IMG/VR virus record: IMGVR_UViG_3300039449_000030
Location: 1 to 39,081 of that record
Direction: 5' to 3' (one strand)
Length of the DNA stretch: 39,081 nt
Source: a virus
Of this stretch, positions 7,797-15,037 are shown one piece after another (position 1 is the stretch's first letter; each line of letters starts with the position of its first letter). The translations under genes were made by a program, and so were the position numbers. The notes beneath the pieces were generated by a model. That model made no database searches and had not been told where the DNA came from. It worked only from the letters and a program-made list of their open reading frames with translations.

Positions 7797-8098
7797 TCGG
7801 GTTCTCCGGTTGTGAGGCCCGCTAGGTCGAGTTCAGCTTCGATGGGAGCGTATGGCTGCCCGCGGTGGTGGTGCTTGGCAGCGGTGATCAGCATTTGGGC
7901 GCGTTGAGTGAGGTCGCCGAGCGGGTGGTTAGGGAGGCAAAGCCAGATTCCCATGAGGTTGCTTTCGGTTTGGTGGCACAGATCGAGTTCGTCATTCAGC
8001 GCCTGCCGAACCCCGCGGTTTGCCATGCGCATGATGGTGTCGCCAATGAAATTGGTGTCGTCTACTGAGACGCGGGTGTCTTCTGGTAGCAGGTTCAT
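7793..8098 (-). CDS. Hypothetical phage early protein (101 aa)
   Basis: A 101-aa mostly helical acidic protein (VDDTNFIGDTIMRMANRGVRQALNDELDL...). Two Cys residues and a LAGLTTGEPE tail are visible, with no signal peptide or membrane span. It overlaps both neighbours by 4 nt and so belongs firmly to the early operon. No family is recognised. Confidence 0.68.
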   Translation of the reverse strand: MNLLPEDTRVSVDDTNFIGDTIMRMANRGVRQALNDELDLCHQTESNLMGIWLCLPNHPLGDLTQRAQMLITAAKHHHRGQPYAPIEAELDLAGLTTGEPE

Positions 8099-8346
8099 AC
8101 AACGGCCCCTTCAATGGCGTCGGCGGCATCCGCATAGCATTCGCCAGCGGTACCGGTGCCTTGGTAGATCACCTGGTTCGGATTGTTGGCCGGGTAGATG
8201 GTCACGGTGGTGGCCACTTCGCTTTTGCTAACGGCGGCGGCTAGGGTGATGCCGTGGACGCGGATCAGCGTGGTGCTACGGGCGCCTTTGTCGGTACCGC
8301 GTATGGCGGTGCGAAGTTCCTTTTCGTTCTGCATGGTGAGTCTCAT
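8095..8346 (-). CDS. Hypothetical phage early protein (83 aa)
   Basis: An 83-aa protein. The ATG at 8346 is preceded by GGGAGG at 5 nt, better than the later ATG at 8334. The sequence has a beta-rich core (TTLIRVHGITLAAAVSKSEVATTVTIYPA) and a small C-terminal helix (GECYADAADAIEGAV). It is the second gene of the PL-type operon. Function is unknown. Confidence 0.65.
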   Translation of the reverse strand: MRLTMQNEKELRTAIRGTDKGARSTTLIRVHGITLAAAVSKSEVATTVTIYPANNPNQVIYQGTGTAGECYADAADAIEGAVV

Positions 8347-8367
8347 GCTGTCCTCCCTCTGTTCTGC

Positions 8368-8607
8368 TTAGGCGGCGCTGGGGCCGTCGCCGCCGTGATG
8401 GCGGTGGTGGGCGCTCAGGCGCTGGATGGCCGGCACGGCGCTGCGACGCTGTTGGCGCGGCAGAGCGTTGCCTTTACGGGCCAGCCAGTGGCTGTGGGGG
8501 ATCAGCTGGGCGCTGGTGCCATGGATAACGGCGACCAGGCCGGTTTGGCGCTGGAGCTTGTAGATGGCTGCCGGTGTGGCGGCAGTGGGGTGTATGTGGA
8601 TGCTCAT
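8368..8607 (-). CDS. First gene of the leftward operon, small basic protein
   Basis: A 79-aa His- and Arg-rich protein, first gene after the leftward promoter. Upstream GGAG lies 9 nt from the ATG. The N-terminal part has an ordered look (AIYKLQRQTGLVAVIHGTSAQL), the C-terminal part is low complexity (RLSAHHRHHGGDG). It sits where lambda has N, but no antiterminator signature can be seen. A half operator (GCTAA) overlaps its start codon region. Confidence 0.6.
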   Translation of the reverse strand: MSIHIHPTAATPAAIYKLQRQTGLVAVIHGTSAQLIPHSHWLARKGNALPRQQRRSAVPAIQRLSAHHRHHGGDGPSAA

Positions 8608-8621
8608 TGCTAATGACTCCG

Positions 8622-8680
8622 TTAGCTTGTGCTAAATACGTTAGCGCAGGCTAAATAATAGAGTCAATAGCTAATGCTAA
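8622..8680. promoter_or_regulatory. Left operator cluster (OL), three TTAGC-N4-GCTAA dyads
   Basis: Three 14-bp dyads lie in 59 bp: TTAGCTTGTGCTAA (8622-8635), TTAGCGCAGGCTAA (8641-8654) and ATAGCTAATGCTAA (8667-8680, one mismatch). Start-to-start spacings are 19 and 26. The same dyad occurs before the cro-like gene. The sites cover the predicted leftward promoter, so binding of the CI-type repressor would block it. The identity of the protein that binds is inferred from position. Confidence 0.82.
8638..8667 (-). promoter_or_regulatory. Leftward early promoter (PL-like)
   Basis: Reading the reverse strand, a -35 TTGACT (8667-8662) is followed after 18 nt by TAACGT (8643-8638). The -10 is weak but keeps T1, A2 and T6. 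The -35 touches operator 3 and the -10/spacer overlaps operator 2, the arrangement expected for repression. It would drive the operon from 8607 to 1682. Confidence 0.6.
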
Positions 8681-8697
8681 TTTATTTTCTGGAGGGC

Positions 8698-8723
8698 ACA
8701 AAAAAGCCCGCTTGGGGCGGGCC
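8698..8723 (-). terminator. Rho-independent terminator after the SLATT gene
   Basis: On the reverse strand GCCCGC (8722-8717) pairs with GCGGGC (8711-8706) around a 5-nt loop, followed by a run of six Ts. It closes the repressor-SLATT transcript and separates it from the PL operon. Confidence 0.88.
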
Positions 8724-8740
8724 TGGTAACTATTTGATGA

Positions 8741-9247
8741 TTATGGGCAGAGGTTCGGGAAGTGTGCCTGAAACCAGTTGAGCGGTGTGAAGGTGTCGGG
8801 GTTATCTTCCTCTGTGTACCCAGAAACGGTGGCCGCATCATTTTGGGCGAGGGCTATTAGGGTTTCTTTGATTGGGGGCTCATCAAGCTCAATGAGGGCT
8901 ATGCTGTTTTTCGCTTCTGCATACTCTGTTTCGGCCAATTCTTGGCTTGCTGCCAGTGTTGGTTCGAGTGAAACGTATCGGCGGCGCAGGTCTGCATGAA
9001 GGCTCGCGCGCTTTTGTGTTTCGAACATTAGATCAATTGCTTGAATGATGGCGATGAGCGCCGCCAGCCAAGTTGCGTATTTTGTGTGCGGGGCGATGAA
9101 AACGGCAACCGCTGCAGAACTGAATATCAGTGATGAAAGCCCGGTGAGGCGGTGCCAGCGCTCAAAAAAAGCGTGACGGCGCATATGGTACCGCACGCCA
9201 GTTCTTATGTTATGCAGTATATCTGCGTGGCGCTCAAGACTATCCAT
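8741..9247 (-). CDS. SLATT-domain two-TM membrane protein
   Basis: A 168-aa protein that fits the SLATT family (SMODS and SLOG-associating two-TM effector). The N-terminal helix HADILHNIRTGVRYHMRRHAFFERWHRLTG is typical, then two membrane helices (LIFSSAAVAVFIA and YATWLAALIAIIQAID), then the charged helix KRASLHADLRRRYVSLEPTLAA and a C-terminal tail. Published comparative genomics proposes that SLATT proteins form pores as effectors of nucleotide-signal defence systems. AGGAGA lies 8 nt before the ATG. It lies downstream of the repressor on the same strand, ahead of a terminator, so it is likely expressed in the lysogen. No nucleotide cyclase is adjacent. Confidence 0.8.
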   Translation of the reverse strand: MDSLERHADILHNIRTGVRYHMRRHAFFERWHRLTGLSSLIFSSAAVAVFIAPHTKYATWLAALIAIIQAIDLMFETQKRASLHADLRRRYVSLEPTLAASQELAETEYAEAKNSIALIELDEPPIKETLIALAQNDAATVSGYTEEDNPDTFTPLNWFQAHFPNLCP

Positions 9248-9252
9248 GAGGC

Positions 9253-9441
9253 CTATCTCCTGGGGGGTTTAGGGCTCGGTTTGCTTTGGTGGATGGTTGA
9301 GCCTTTTTCGCGTTCGCCATATGTAAGGTTAGCACCATCCTGTCGGTTCCGTGCAGAGTCGTGTGTTGAGCGGTCTGCTTTGCTGGATCTTCCTTGGTTA
9401 TTATTGCTCTCGTTATCACGCTTTGTCACTTTCCCCTCCAT
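9253..9441 (-). CDS. Possible small hydrophilic protein
   Basis: A 62-aa frame between the repressor and SLATT gene, rich in Lys, Arg, Ser, Asn and Pro (KRDNESNNNQGRSSKADRS...SPKPPRR), probably disordered. There is no convincing ribosome-binding site. It fits neatly in the gap (6 nt before SLATT) but may be chance. If not coding, 9248-9463 holds nothing else I can see. Confidence 0.35.
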   Translation of the reverse strand: MEGKVTKRDNESNNNQGRSSKADRSTHDSARNRQDGANLTYGEREKGSTIHQSKPSPKPPRR

Positions 9442-9463
9442 GGTTAATCAGTAGTGATTGTTT

Positions 9464-10132
9464 TTAAGGTCGAAACCGAATTTCTTTTACGGTCCCAACG
9501 ATCCGGCAGTTGCCGTTGATTTTTATTGTGTCGTAAGCCGTATTCAGTGGTTTTAGGTATCGGTTGGGGCCATCGAATACCAGTTTTTTAAACGTAGCTT
9601 CGTCTTCGCTGTCCAGCTTTGCGACCACTAAGCTGCCGTTTTCGGGGAGGCTATCCGGGTCGACCATGATTAGGTAGCCCTCGGGCACGCTTAGGCCTGC
9701 TGGTGCTGTCATCGAGTCGCCTTTGACTCGCAACCAAAACGCATGTGGGCCGGCGTTGGTGGGCGTTTCTTCCTGGCTTTCGCCTTCCCCGGCGCTGTAT
9801 AGATCAATCGCTTCAGCCCATTGGCCGGCTTGAACCCAGCTTACAACTGGTGCGGACCGGGTGGTGTGGGGTACATACGCGGGCTCAATGTTCGAATCTT
9901 TTATTTCGTTGGCGAGCAGCCGGCCGTCTAGGGCGCCGAGCGGGATGCCCAGTTTTTTCTCCATGTTACGGGCGGACTTCTCACCAAAGGAGCGGTGGCC
10001 GCTCAGTATTTGGGAGATGTAACTGGCATCTAGCCCGAATTTTCGGGCGAATTTGGCTTGTGATCCATATTCCAGAACCAGTGTGCGCAGGGCTTCCACG
10101 CGGGCCTTGTGGGCGTAAGTCGTATCAGTCAT
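9464..10132 (-). CDS. cI: CI/LexA-type phage repressor (HTH plus S24 peptidase)
   Basis: A 222-aa repressor. The N-terminal XRE helix-turn-helix lies around residues 24-45 (QAKFARKFGLDASYISQILSG). The C-terminal S24 domain has the self-cleavage bond A102-G103 (WVQAGQW), the nucleophile S140 in KGDSM and the general base K172 in VVAKL, so RecA-stimulated autocleavage and SOS induction are expected. GAGG lies just upstream of the ATG. It is divergent from the cro-like gene and would bind the TTAGC-N4-GCTAA operators on both sides. Confidence 0.93.
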   Translation of the reverse strand: MTDTTYAHKARVEALRTLVLEYGSQAKFARKFGLDASYISQILSGHRSFGEKSARNMEKKLGIPLGALDGRLLANEIKDSNIEPAYVPHTTRSAPVVSWVQAGQWAEAIDLYSAGEGESQEETPTNAGPHAFWLRVKGDSMTAPAGLSVPEGYLIMVDPDSLPENGSLVVAKLDSEDEATFKKLVFDGPNRYLKPLNTAYDTIKINGNCRIVGTVKEIRFRP

Positions 10133-10152
10133 GCCTCAATTCTCCCTAGCCT

Positions 10153-10205
10153 TTAGCAAAAGTAAATTACCTTCTGCTATTGATTCATTCATTAGCCGGT
10201 GCTAA
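10153..10205. promoter_or_regulatory. Right operator cluster (OR)
   Basis: One perfect dyad TTAGCCGGTGCTAA (10192-10205) and two degenerate ones lie between cI and the cro-like gene: TTAGCAAAAGTAAA (10153-10166) and TTACCTTCTGCTAT (10167-10180), each with two mismatches in the half-sites. A three-site OR with graded match recalls the lambda design, but the degenerate sites are uncertain. Confidence 0.68.
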
Positions 10206-10208
10206 TTT
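10180..10208 (+). promoter_or_regulatory. Rightward early promoter (PR-like)
   Basis: TTGATT (10180-10185), a 17-nt spacer and TAATTT (10203-10208) form a sigma-70-like promoter. Its -10 overlaps the perfect operator dyad, so repressor binding would exclude RNA polymerase. It would drive the cro-like gene and the replication genes. Confidence 0.6.
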
Positions 10209-10236
10209 GTTCGGGTGTACATCTGAGGGGTGTTCT

Positions 10237-10452
10237 ATGAACCCGATCAAAAAAGCAATTTCAGTAGTGGGTAGCACCCAAAAGGAGTTCGCGGAGCGGC
10301 TCGGGGTTTCTGCCCCCTTCATTAGCCAGATTGCCTCCGGGCTTCGGCGGGTGCCGGCTGAGCTTTGCCAGGACATCGAGGACATGACAGGCGGTGAGGT
10401 GACCTGCCAAGAGCTGCGTCCTGATGTGTTTCGCGCCAGCAAAGCGGCCTGA
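10237..10452 (+). CDS. Cro/YdaS-like DNA-binding protein
   Basis: A 71-aa helix-turn-helix protein of the YdaS/Cro group. KAISVVGSTQKEFAERLGVSAPFISQIASGLRRVPAELC holds the HTH (QKEFAERLGVSAPFISQIASG), followed by the diagnostic ending IEDMTGGEVTCQELRPDVF. I use the ATG at 10237, with GAGGGG 7 nt upstream; a longer frame starts inside the operator region. As the first gene after PR it probably acts as Cro, repressing cI. Confidence 0.88.
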   Translation: MNPIKKAISVVGSTQKEFAERLGVSAPFISQIASGLRRVPAELCQDIEDMTGGEVTCQELRPDVFRASKAA

Positions 10453-10513
10453 CCATTACAGAGTAAAGGCGGCATGCCTGCCTGTTTAGAGAAACCCGGG
10501 AGAGAGTTTCAGC

Positions 10514-11020
10514 ATGAATAAACCACGCATGAGCCGCGCTGAGCTGGCTCAGAATACGTTGCCTGACTTGAAAACGGCGCTGGCAATGACGGCCAAGCGG
10601 CAGAACATCAAGAAGATCTGCGCTACCTACGACATTGATACCCAGCGCCTTTATAACAACCTGAACCTGAACGACACCCACCGTAACCCCACCCTGCAGC
10701 AATTCGAGCTGATTACCGAGTATGCCCGTGACCATGGGGATGTTGAGCAAATTCTTGATGCGTTGTCGTTGATTACGGGTTGCGTGTGGTTGCCGATGCC
10801 GGCGGTGGATGATTCTGCGAAGTCTGAGTTATTCAGCGGCCTTGCCGATCTGGTTAGCCGGGTGGGCAAGATGACCACCGATGTGCGGGATGCGCTGGCC
10901 GATGGGCAGGTGGACCCGGATGAATTGGCGGTGCTGGAAAAGAGCCTGTACCGCCTTGTTCAATCCGGGTTTAGCCTGGTGGAAGCGGCTAAGCAGTTTG
11001 GTGAGGTGAGCGATGCATGA
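10514..11020 (+). CDS. CII-like phage regulator (Phage_CP76 type)
   Basis: A 168-aa protein resembling the CII-like family of P2-type and related phages. The N-terminal half (LPDLKTALAMTAKRQNIKKICATYDIDTQRLYNNLNLND...LQQFELITEYARDHGDVEQILDAL) has the family's helix-turn-helix followed by an aspartate-rich helix. The C-terminal half is helical and may oligomerise. GGGAGAGAG precedes the ATG. It likely activates or modulates lysogeny genes; the target promoter is not visible. Confidence 0.78.
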   Translation: MNKPRMSRAELAQNTLPDLKTALAMTAKRQNIKKICATYDIDTQRLYNNLNLNDTHRNPTLQQFELITEYARDHGDVEQILDALSLITGCVWLPMPAVDDSAKSELFSGLADLVSRVGKMTTDVRDALADGQVDPDELAVLEKSLYRLVQSGFSLVEAAKQFGEVSDA

Positions 11021-12074
11021 GCCGTTGCCGATTCATGAAGCGGAGCAGGCGTTGCTGTATGTGGCGGCGGATTGTGACCGTGACGTGTGGTTTTCTGTTG
11101 CTGGTGCGTTGAAGGATGAATATGGCGAGGCCGGTTTTGATTTATTCGATGCGTTTAGCCAGCAGGGCCAGAGCTATGAGAAGGGGGCCTGCAAGGCCAC
11201 CTGGCGCAGCGCGAAGGCGGGCCATTACACCATTGGTACGCTGATTAAGTTGGCTGTGCAGGGTGGCTGGCAGCGGCCCAAGCGGGAGCTTACGGCTGAG
11301 GAAAAGAGGGCGCTGCGCAAAGAGCAAGCTGAGCGTCGTAAGGCTCGGCAGGCTGAGGTTGAGGCCGACGAAAAGCGGGCCGCTGTTATGCGGGAAGCGG
11401 TGAGCCAAGCGTGTGTGACTATTTGGCAGGAATACACGCGGCTGGTTGATGTGAAGGCGCAGCCCTACCTGCAGGCGAAAGGGGTGGGGGCGCATGGTGT
11501 TCGCGAGGCTCGCCAGCCTGTGTTGCTGGTGGTGGATGACGCGGCGGGTGCCTCCCGGGTTTTGGCGGGCAATGAGATCCGGCAGTTTTTCAGCACGGTG
11601 CCGAAGCCTCGCCCGGATTCGCTTTCCTATTTGAAGCTGGATTTTCGTGATCTGGTGGTGCCTATGAGGGATGCGGCCGGGAAGCTGTGGTCTGTGCAGG
11701 TAATTAAGGCGGGCGGTACGAAGCTGTTTCCGCGGTATGGCCGGAAGAAGGGCTGCTTCCATGTGATTGGCGATTTGGACAAGGCCGAGCTGGTGGGTTT
11801 TTCCGAGGGGTATGCAACGTCGGCTTCGGTTTATGAGATGGGTACCGGCTGGCCGGTGGTTTGTTGTTTTGATTCCGGAAACATGTTGCCGGTGGGGCAG
11901 GCGTTCCACGGGGCTGGCTTGATGATGGGCAGGCCCCCGGTTTGGGCGGCGGATAATGATGCGGTTAACGCTAAAACGGGCAAGCAGGCAGGGCAGGATG
12001 CGGCGCTGGCTTGCCAGGCGGCGTTGGGTGGGGTGGTGTATGTGCCGCCCGCTCCGGTTGGGGAGGCGGCTTGA
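11013..12074 (+). CDS. Phage DNA primase (PriCT_2 and Toprim domains)
   Basis: A 353-aa protein. Residues about 8-85 match PriCT_2 (ALLYVAADCDRDVWFSVAGALKDEYGEAGFDLFDAFSQQ...TIGTLIKLA). A charged helix (about 90-135) follows, then a Toprim-like domain: the conserved Glu in VGFSEGYATSASVYEM, the strand VVCCFDSGNML, and the D-x-D in WAADNDAVN. No N-terminal zinc finger is seen. It would make primers with the SF3-like helicase encoded downstream. The ATG overlaps the CII-like stop. Confidence 0.87.
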   Translation: MHEPLPIHEAEQALLYVAADCDRDVWFSVAGALKDEYGEAGFDLFDAFSQQGQSYEKGACKATWRSAKAGHYTIGTLIKLAVQGGWQRPKRELTAEEKRALRKEQAERRKARQAEVEADEKRAAVMREAVSQACVTIWQEYTRLVDVKAQPYLQAKGVGAHGVREARQPVLLVVDDAAGASRVLAGNEIRQFFSTVPKPRPDSLSYLKLDFRDLVVPMRDAAGKLWSVQVIKAGGTKLFPRYGRKKGCFHVIGDLDKAELVGFSEGYATSASVYEMGTGWPVVCCFDSGNMLPVGQAFHGAGLMMGRPPVWAADNDAVNAKTGKQAGQDAALACQAALGGVVYVPPAPVGEAA

Positions 12075-12143
12075 TGGCGTTGACTCCGATTCATGGGCGC
12101 GGCAAGGTTCCTGCTTATAGTGTTGAGCAAGGGAACTGTTCTG

Positions 12144-12548
12144 ATGAAAAAAACGTGCAGGCATTGCGGGTATTCGGCAGAGGTGGAGAGCGCCCTGTCG
12201 ACATGCCCGAGTTGCGAAAGGGTTTATATAAAAACCGATGCGGCCTACGAGCAAAAGCAAGAGAAGGCAAGGCTGGCGGCGGTAGCAAAGAGAGAGCAGC
12301 GCGAAGTGTCGAGGGTGGAACCGGGGGCGCTACTCGGGTTAATCATGGGGTTTTTCGCTTGGTTCCGCCCAGCGGCGGCAGCGGAAACCCCGCTTTCAAT
12401 GGCCGATCTGACGTTCGGGCGGGTGTTCTTCCTGACGCTGAAATTCTTCATCGCTTGGACTGTGATCAGCTGGGCCTTCAAAGCAGTGATGCTGTTATTC
12501 GCCTTGGCTGGGCTGAGTTCGTTGCTGGTTGGCATGGACTTGAAGTAG
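12144..12548 (+). CDS. Zinc-ribbon membrane protein
   Basis: A 134-aa protein. The N terminus has C-R-H-C...C-P-S-C, a two-pair zinc ribbon. A charged helix (AYEQKQEKARLAAVAKREQRE) follows, then hydrophobic segments LLGLIMGFFAWF and VFFLTLKFFIAWTVISWAFKAVMLLFALAGL, likely two or three membrane helices. I use the ATG beginning MKKTCRHC. It sits between primase and the C4 switch. No function is known. Confidence 0.72.
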   Translation: MKKTCRHCGYSAEVESALSTCPSCERVYIKTDAAYEQKQEKARLAAVAKREQREVSRVEPGALLGLIMGFFAWFRPAAAAETPLSMADLTFGRVFFLTLKFFIAWTVISWAFKAVMLLFALAGLSSLLVGMDLK

Positions 12549-12565
12549 GCCGGTTTCCCACCTTA

Positions 12566-12595
12566 TTGACTCGCCGCCGTTATCCGGCTTACGCT
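12566..12595 (+). promoter_or_regulatory. Promoter for the C4-like RNA and antirepressor
   Basis: TTGACT (12566-12571), 18 nt, TACGCT (12590-12595) resembles a sigma-70 promoter. Transcription would begin near 12602, exactly at the 5' side of the first C4 hairpin. Confidence 0.5.
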
Positions 12596-12597
12596 AG

Positions 12598-12678
12598 CCC
12601 TGCTGCCGCAAAATCGGCAGCCGGGTTTGGCGACTCGGAATATACAGGCGGACACACCGCCATCAGTGCGGTTTTTTT
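12598..12678 (+). ncRNA. c4: C4-type antisense RNA controlling the antirepressor
   Basis: The element has two parts. A hairpin GCTGCCG (12602-12608)/CGGCAGC (12615-12621) has a 6-nt loop. A 3' intrinsic terminator ACCGC (12656-12660)/GCGGT (12668-12672) is followed by Ts to 12678. Segment a (12622-12638) is complementary to a' (12750-12766) with one bulged base and few mismatches; segment b ACAGGCGGAC (12644-12653) is complementary to b' GTCCACCTGT (12775-12784) except at one position. This a/b to a'/b' order is the known design of C4 RNA of P1 and P7, which pairs with the icd-ant leader and blocks antirepressor translation. Confidence 0.82.
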
Positions 12679-12766
12679 GTGTCCGAAGCATGGCAAGCCA
12701 GTTATGGGCGGGCCGTGCGGGAGCCCTTCGGGGCTGCCGGTTCCTGTATCCGGTTCGCCAACCCGC

Positions 12767-12838
12767 ATGGTTCCGTCCACCTGTTTGGCGACAGTTGTTC
12801 GGAAAAGCCAAATACAGGGATTTTGCTATGACTACTAA
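12767..12838 (+). CDS. Possible Icd-like leader ORF coupled to antirepressor
   Basis: A 23-codon frame (MVPSTCLATVV...FCYDY) starts at an ATG lying between a' and b' and stops 11 nt inside the Bro-N gene start. In P1 the antirepressor is translationally coupled to a short upstream frame that C4 RNA silences; this frame would fit that role. No ribosome-binding site is visible and an in-frame start exists further upstream at 12704, so the start is unsure. Confidence 0.35.
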   Translation: MVPSTCLATVVRKSQIQGFCYDY

Positions 12839-13589
12839 ACCTTCGCTTTTCCATTTTAACTCCCATCCTGTCCGAGTTGTTGAGCGAGCTGGCCTTGTCT
12901 GGTTTGTTGCCAGTGATGTGTCTGGTGCTCTTGAATACCAGAGCGCCAAAGACTTGGCTCGTAACCTCGATGAAGATGAAAAGGGTAGGCACAGGGTGCC
13001 CACCCTTGGTGGGGATCAAACCTTTACTGTCATCAACGAATCTGGTCTTTACCACGCCATTCTGAAAAGCCGTAAGCCTGCGGCCAAAGCCTTCCGTAAA
13101 TGGGTCACCGCTGAGGTGCTGCCTGCCATTCGCCGTGGAGAAACGGTAAGCACACCTGGTTTGCGCCAAGGTGGGCAGGGCCTGCCTGTGGGGCAGCGTT
13201 ATCTGGTGCGGGCGGGTGATGCCCAGTTGGTGCCGCTGCCAGAGGCGGCGCAGGTGGTTGACCCGGAGAGTGAAGCGGCTTTGGGGGGGCTGGTGGCCGG
13301 GATGACGGTGGACCAGCGTAAGGCGCTGTTGAGTATCTGCATTGAGCGTTTGTGTGGCTTGGCATCGATGCCGGTGAATATGCCGGTGCTGTTGCATTGG
13401 AAGCCGGGCGGGCAGGTTGAGTTCCGGTTTTTGGTTGGCCAACGGACGATGGATACTCAGGCACTGCATGGCAGCCTGAATTTGCTGGAGCTGCTGCGTG
13501 ACCAGATGAATGAGGCGCAGGCCACGGCAGATGCTGTGAACGATATTCTGGAAAGCTGGGAGGTGCGCAATGGCGGAAACCCAGCCTGA
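12828..13589 (+). CDS. Bro-N family antirepressor
   Basis: A 253-aa protein. Residues about 8-105 form a Bro-N domain: HPVRVVERAGLVWFVASDV, AKDLARNLDEDEKGRHRV, TVINESGLYHAILKSRKPAAKAFRKWVTAEVLPAIRR. The C-terminal half has no KilAC motif and is unassigned. AGGGA lies 8 nt before the ATG; the frame is open further upstream without a good start. In P1 and P22 such proteins inactivate repressors. Here it lies directly downstream of the C4-like RNA. It overlaps the helicase gene by 20 nt. Confidence 0.85.
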   Translation: MTTKPSLFHFNSHPVRVVERAGLVWFVASDVSGALEYQSAKDLARNLDEDEKGRHRVPTLGGDQTFTVINESGLYHAILKSRKPAAKAFRKWVTAEVLPAIRRGETVSTPGLRQGGQGLPVGQRYLVRAGDAQLVPLPEAAQVVDPESEAALGGLVAGMTVDQRKALLSICIERLCGLASMPVNMPVLLHWKPGGQVEFRFLVGQRTMDTQALHGSLNLLELLRDQMNEAQATADAVNDILESWEVRNGGNPA

Positions 13590-15027
13590 GCCGTGGCACG
13601 GTGATTGGAACGATTACATGCTGGCGCTGGGCAAGAAGGAGGCGCGGAAGCGCTTCCGTGCCGATTTAAAGGCGCGGCTATCTGCGAATGATGCTGGTGG
13701 GGAATCTTCTCCCTCGCCCTCTTCTGAAAAGCGCGGTCACGCGTGCGGGGGCGCGGGGGGTGGTGTTCACTGGAAGATCACGGAGATGATTAAGCACTGC
13801 ATGTTGGTGTATGGCACGGACATGGTGTGGGATTCGCGTAATCAGATTTATATGCGGCTTTCGCACTTGCGGCATGCGGTGGGGCGGGAGCTTTTTAAGA
13901 ATTGGGAAGAGAGCCCGAGCCGGAAGATTGTCTATGGCCTGAAGTTTGAGCCGGGGCAAGAGCTGGGGCCGGAGTGGGTGAACCTGTGGAAGGGGTTTGC
14001 TGTGGAGCCGGATGCAAAGGGTGAGGCGGGCTGCCCGCTGATTATTGAGCACTTTTGGCGGCTGTGTGGCCACCGGGCTGAGATGTTCGAGTGGTTGATT
14101 AAGTGGATTGCGTACCCGTTACAGCACCCGGGCGCGAAGATGGATTCCAGTGTGGTGATGTTCGGGGCGGAAGGCCCTGGTAAAAGCGCGGTGTGGGAAA
14201 ACGTGGTGATGCCGATTTATGGTGAGGCTGCGGCGACGATTGGCCAGGCGCAGCTGGAAAGCCAGTTTACGGGCTGGCAGGCGGGTAAGTGTTTTGCGCT
14301 GGCTGAGGAGGTGGTTAGCCGGGCTGAGAAAAGCCACTACAAGGGCCAGTTGAAACATTTGGTGACGGGCAAGACGGTGCGGATTAACGAGAAGCACGCG
14401 CCGGAGCGGGTTGAGACGAACCACTTGAATATCGTTTTCTTGTCGAATGAGACGGTGCCGCTGCTGATGGACCAGGGTGACCGGCGCTATATGGTGCTTT
14501 ATGCCGGTGATGTGCCGGGGCAAGCGTATTTTCAGGCGTTGTTTGATGAGATTCATAACGGTGGGGTGGGCTGCTTTTTCCGCTACCTGCTGGATTTGGA
14601 TTTGGGTGATTTTGGTACATGGACGCGGCCACCGCTGAATGAGGAAAAGGAAAGCTTGGTTGAGATGGGTATGAGTACGGCGCTGTATTTCCACAAGCTG
14701 TGGAAGGATGGTGACTTGGGGTTGCCTTATGGTGCGGTGGCGTCGGCAGATTTGTGGAAGGTTTTTATTCGATGGTGCGAGCGCAATAACGAGTACAAGC
14801 GGCGGCAACGGGATCTGGCGGCGGATTTGAAGCGTGTGATGCAGCCGGAGCGGCGGGACGTGTGCCTGCCTAAGCCGATGAGCCCTAAGCGCACGGTGCG
14901 GCTGTGGGTGCCTCCTGAGGTGTACAAGGGCCGTGATATGCCTGGGTATCTGGAGGCGCTTGGCGAGCAGGCTAGGGCGTTTTATGAGGCGGCTGTGGGT
15001 GAGTGGATTAACGATGGTGCGCAGTAA
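13570..15027 (+). CDS. SF3-like replicative helicase (DUF5906 type)
   Basis: A 485-aa P-loop ATPase. Walker A is G-A-E-G-P-G-K-S (residues 199-206), a Walker B-like strand is KCFALAEEVV, and a later NHLNIVFLSNE is the sensor 1 region typical of superfamily 3 and D5-type phage/plasmid helicases. The first 60 residues are low complexity. It would unwind the origin and work with the primase encoded upstream. The repeat cluster directly after it could be its origin. Confidence 0.87.
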   Translation: MAETQPEPWHGDWNDYMLALGKKEARKRFRADLKARLSANDAGGESSPSPSSEKRGHACGGAGGGVHWKITEMIKHCMLVYGTDMVWDSRNQIYMRLSHLRHAVGRELFKNWEESPSRKIVYGLKFEPGQELGPEWVNLWKGFAVEPDAKGEAGCPLIIEHFWRLCGHRAEMFEWLIKWIAYPLQHPGAKMDSSVVMFGAEGPGKSAVWENVVMPIYGEAAATIGQAQLESQFTGWQAGKCFALAEEVVSRAEKSHYKGQLKHLVTGKTVRINEKHAPERVETNHLNIVFLSNETVPLLMDQGDRRYMVLYAGDVPGQAYFQALFDEIHNGGVGCFFRYLLDLDLGDFGTWTRPPLNEEKESLVEMGMSTALYFHKLWKDGDLGLPYGAVASADLWKVFIRWCERNNEYKRRQRDLAADLKRVMQPERRDVCLPKPMSPKRTVRLWVPPEVYKGRDMPGYLEALGEQARAFYEAAVGEWINDGAQ

Positions 15028-15037
15028 TGGTGCGTTT

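Noticed and set aside
12011-12838. A 275-aa frame across the zinc-ribbon gene and C4 region
   Set aside because: It overlaps a better gene, and its last part is explained by the C4 leader; only the final short frame is kept as a tentative Icd-like ORF.
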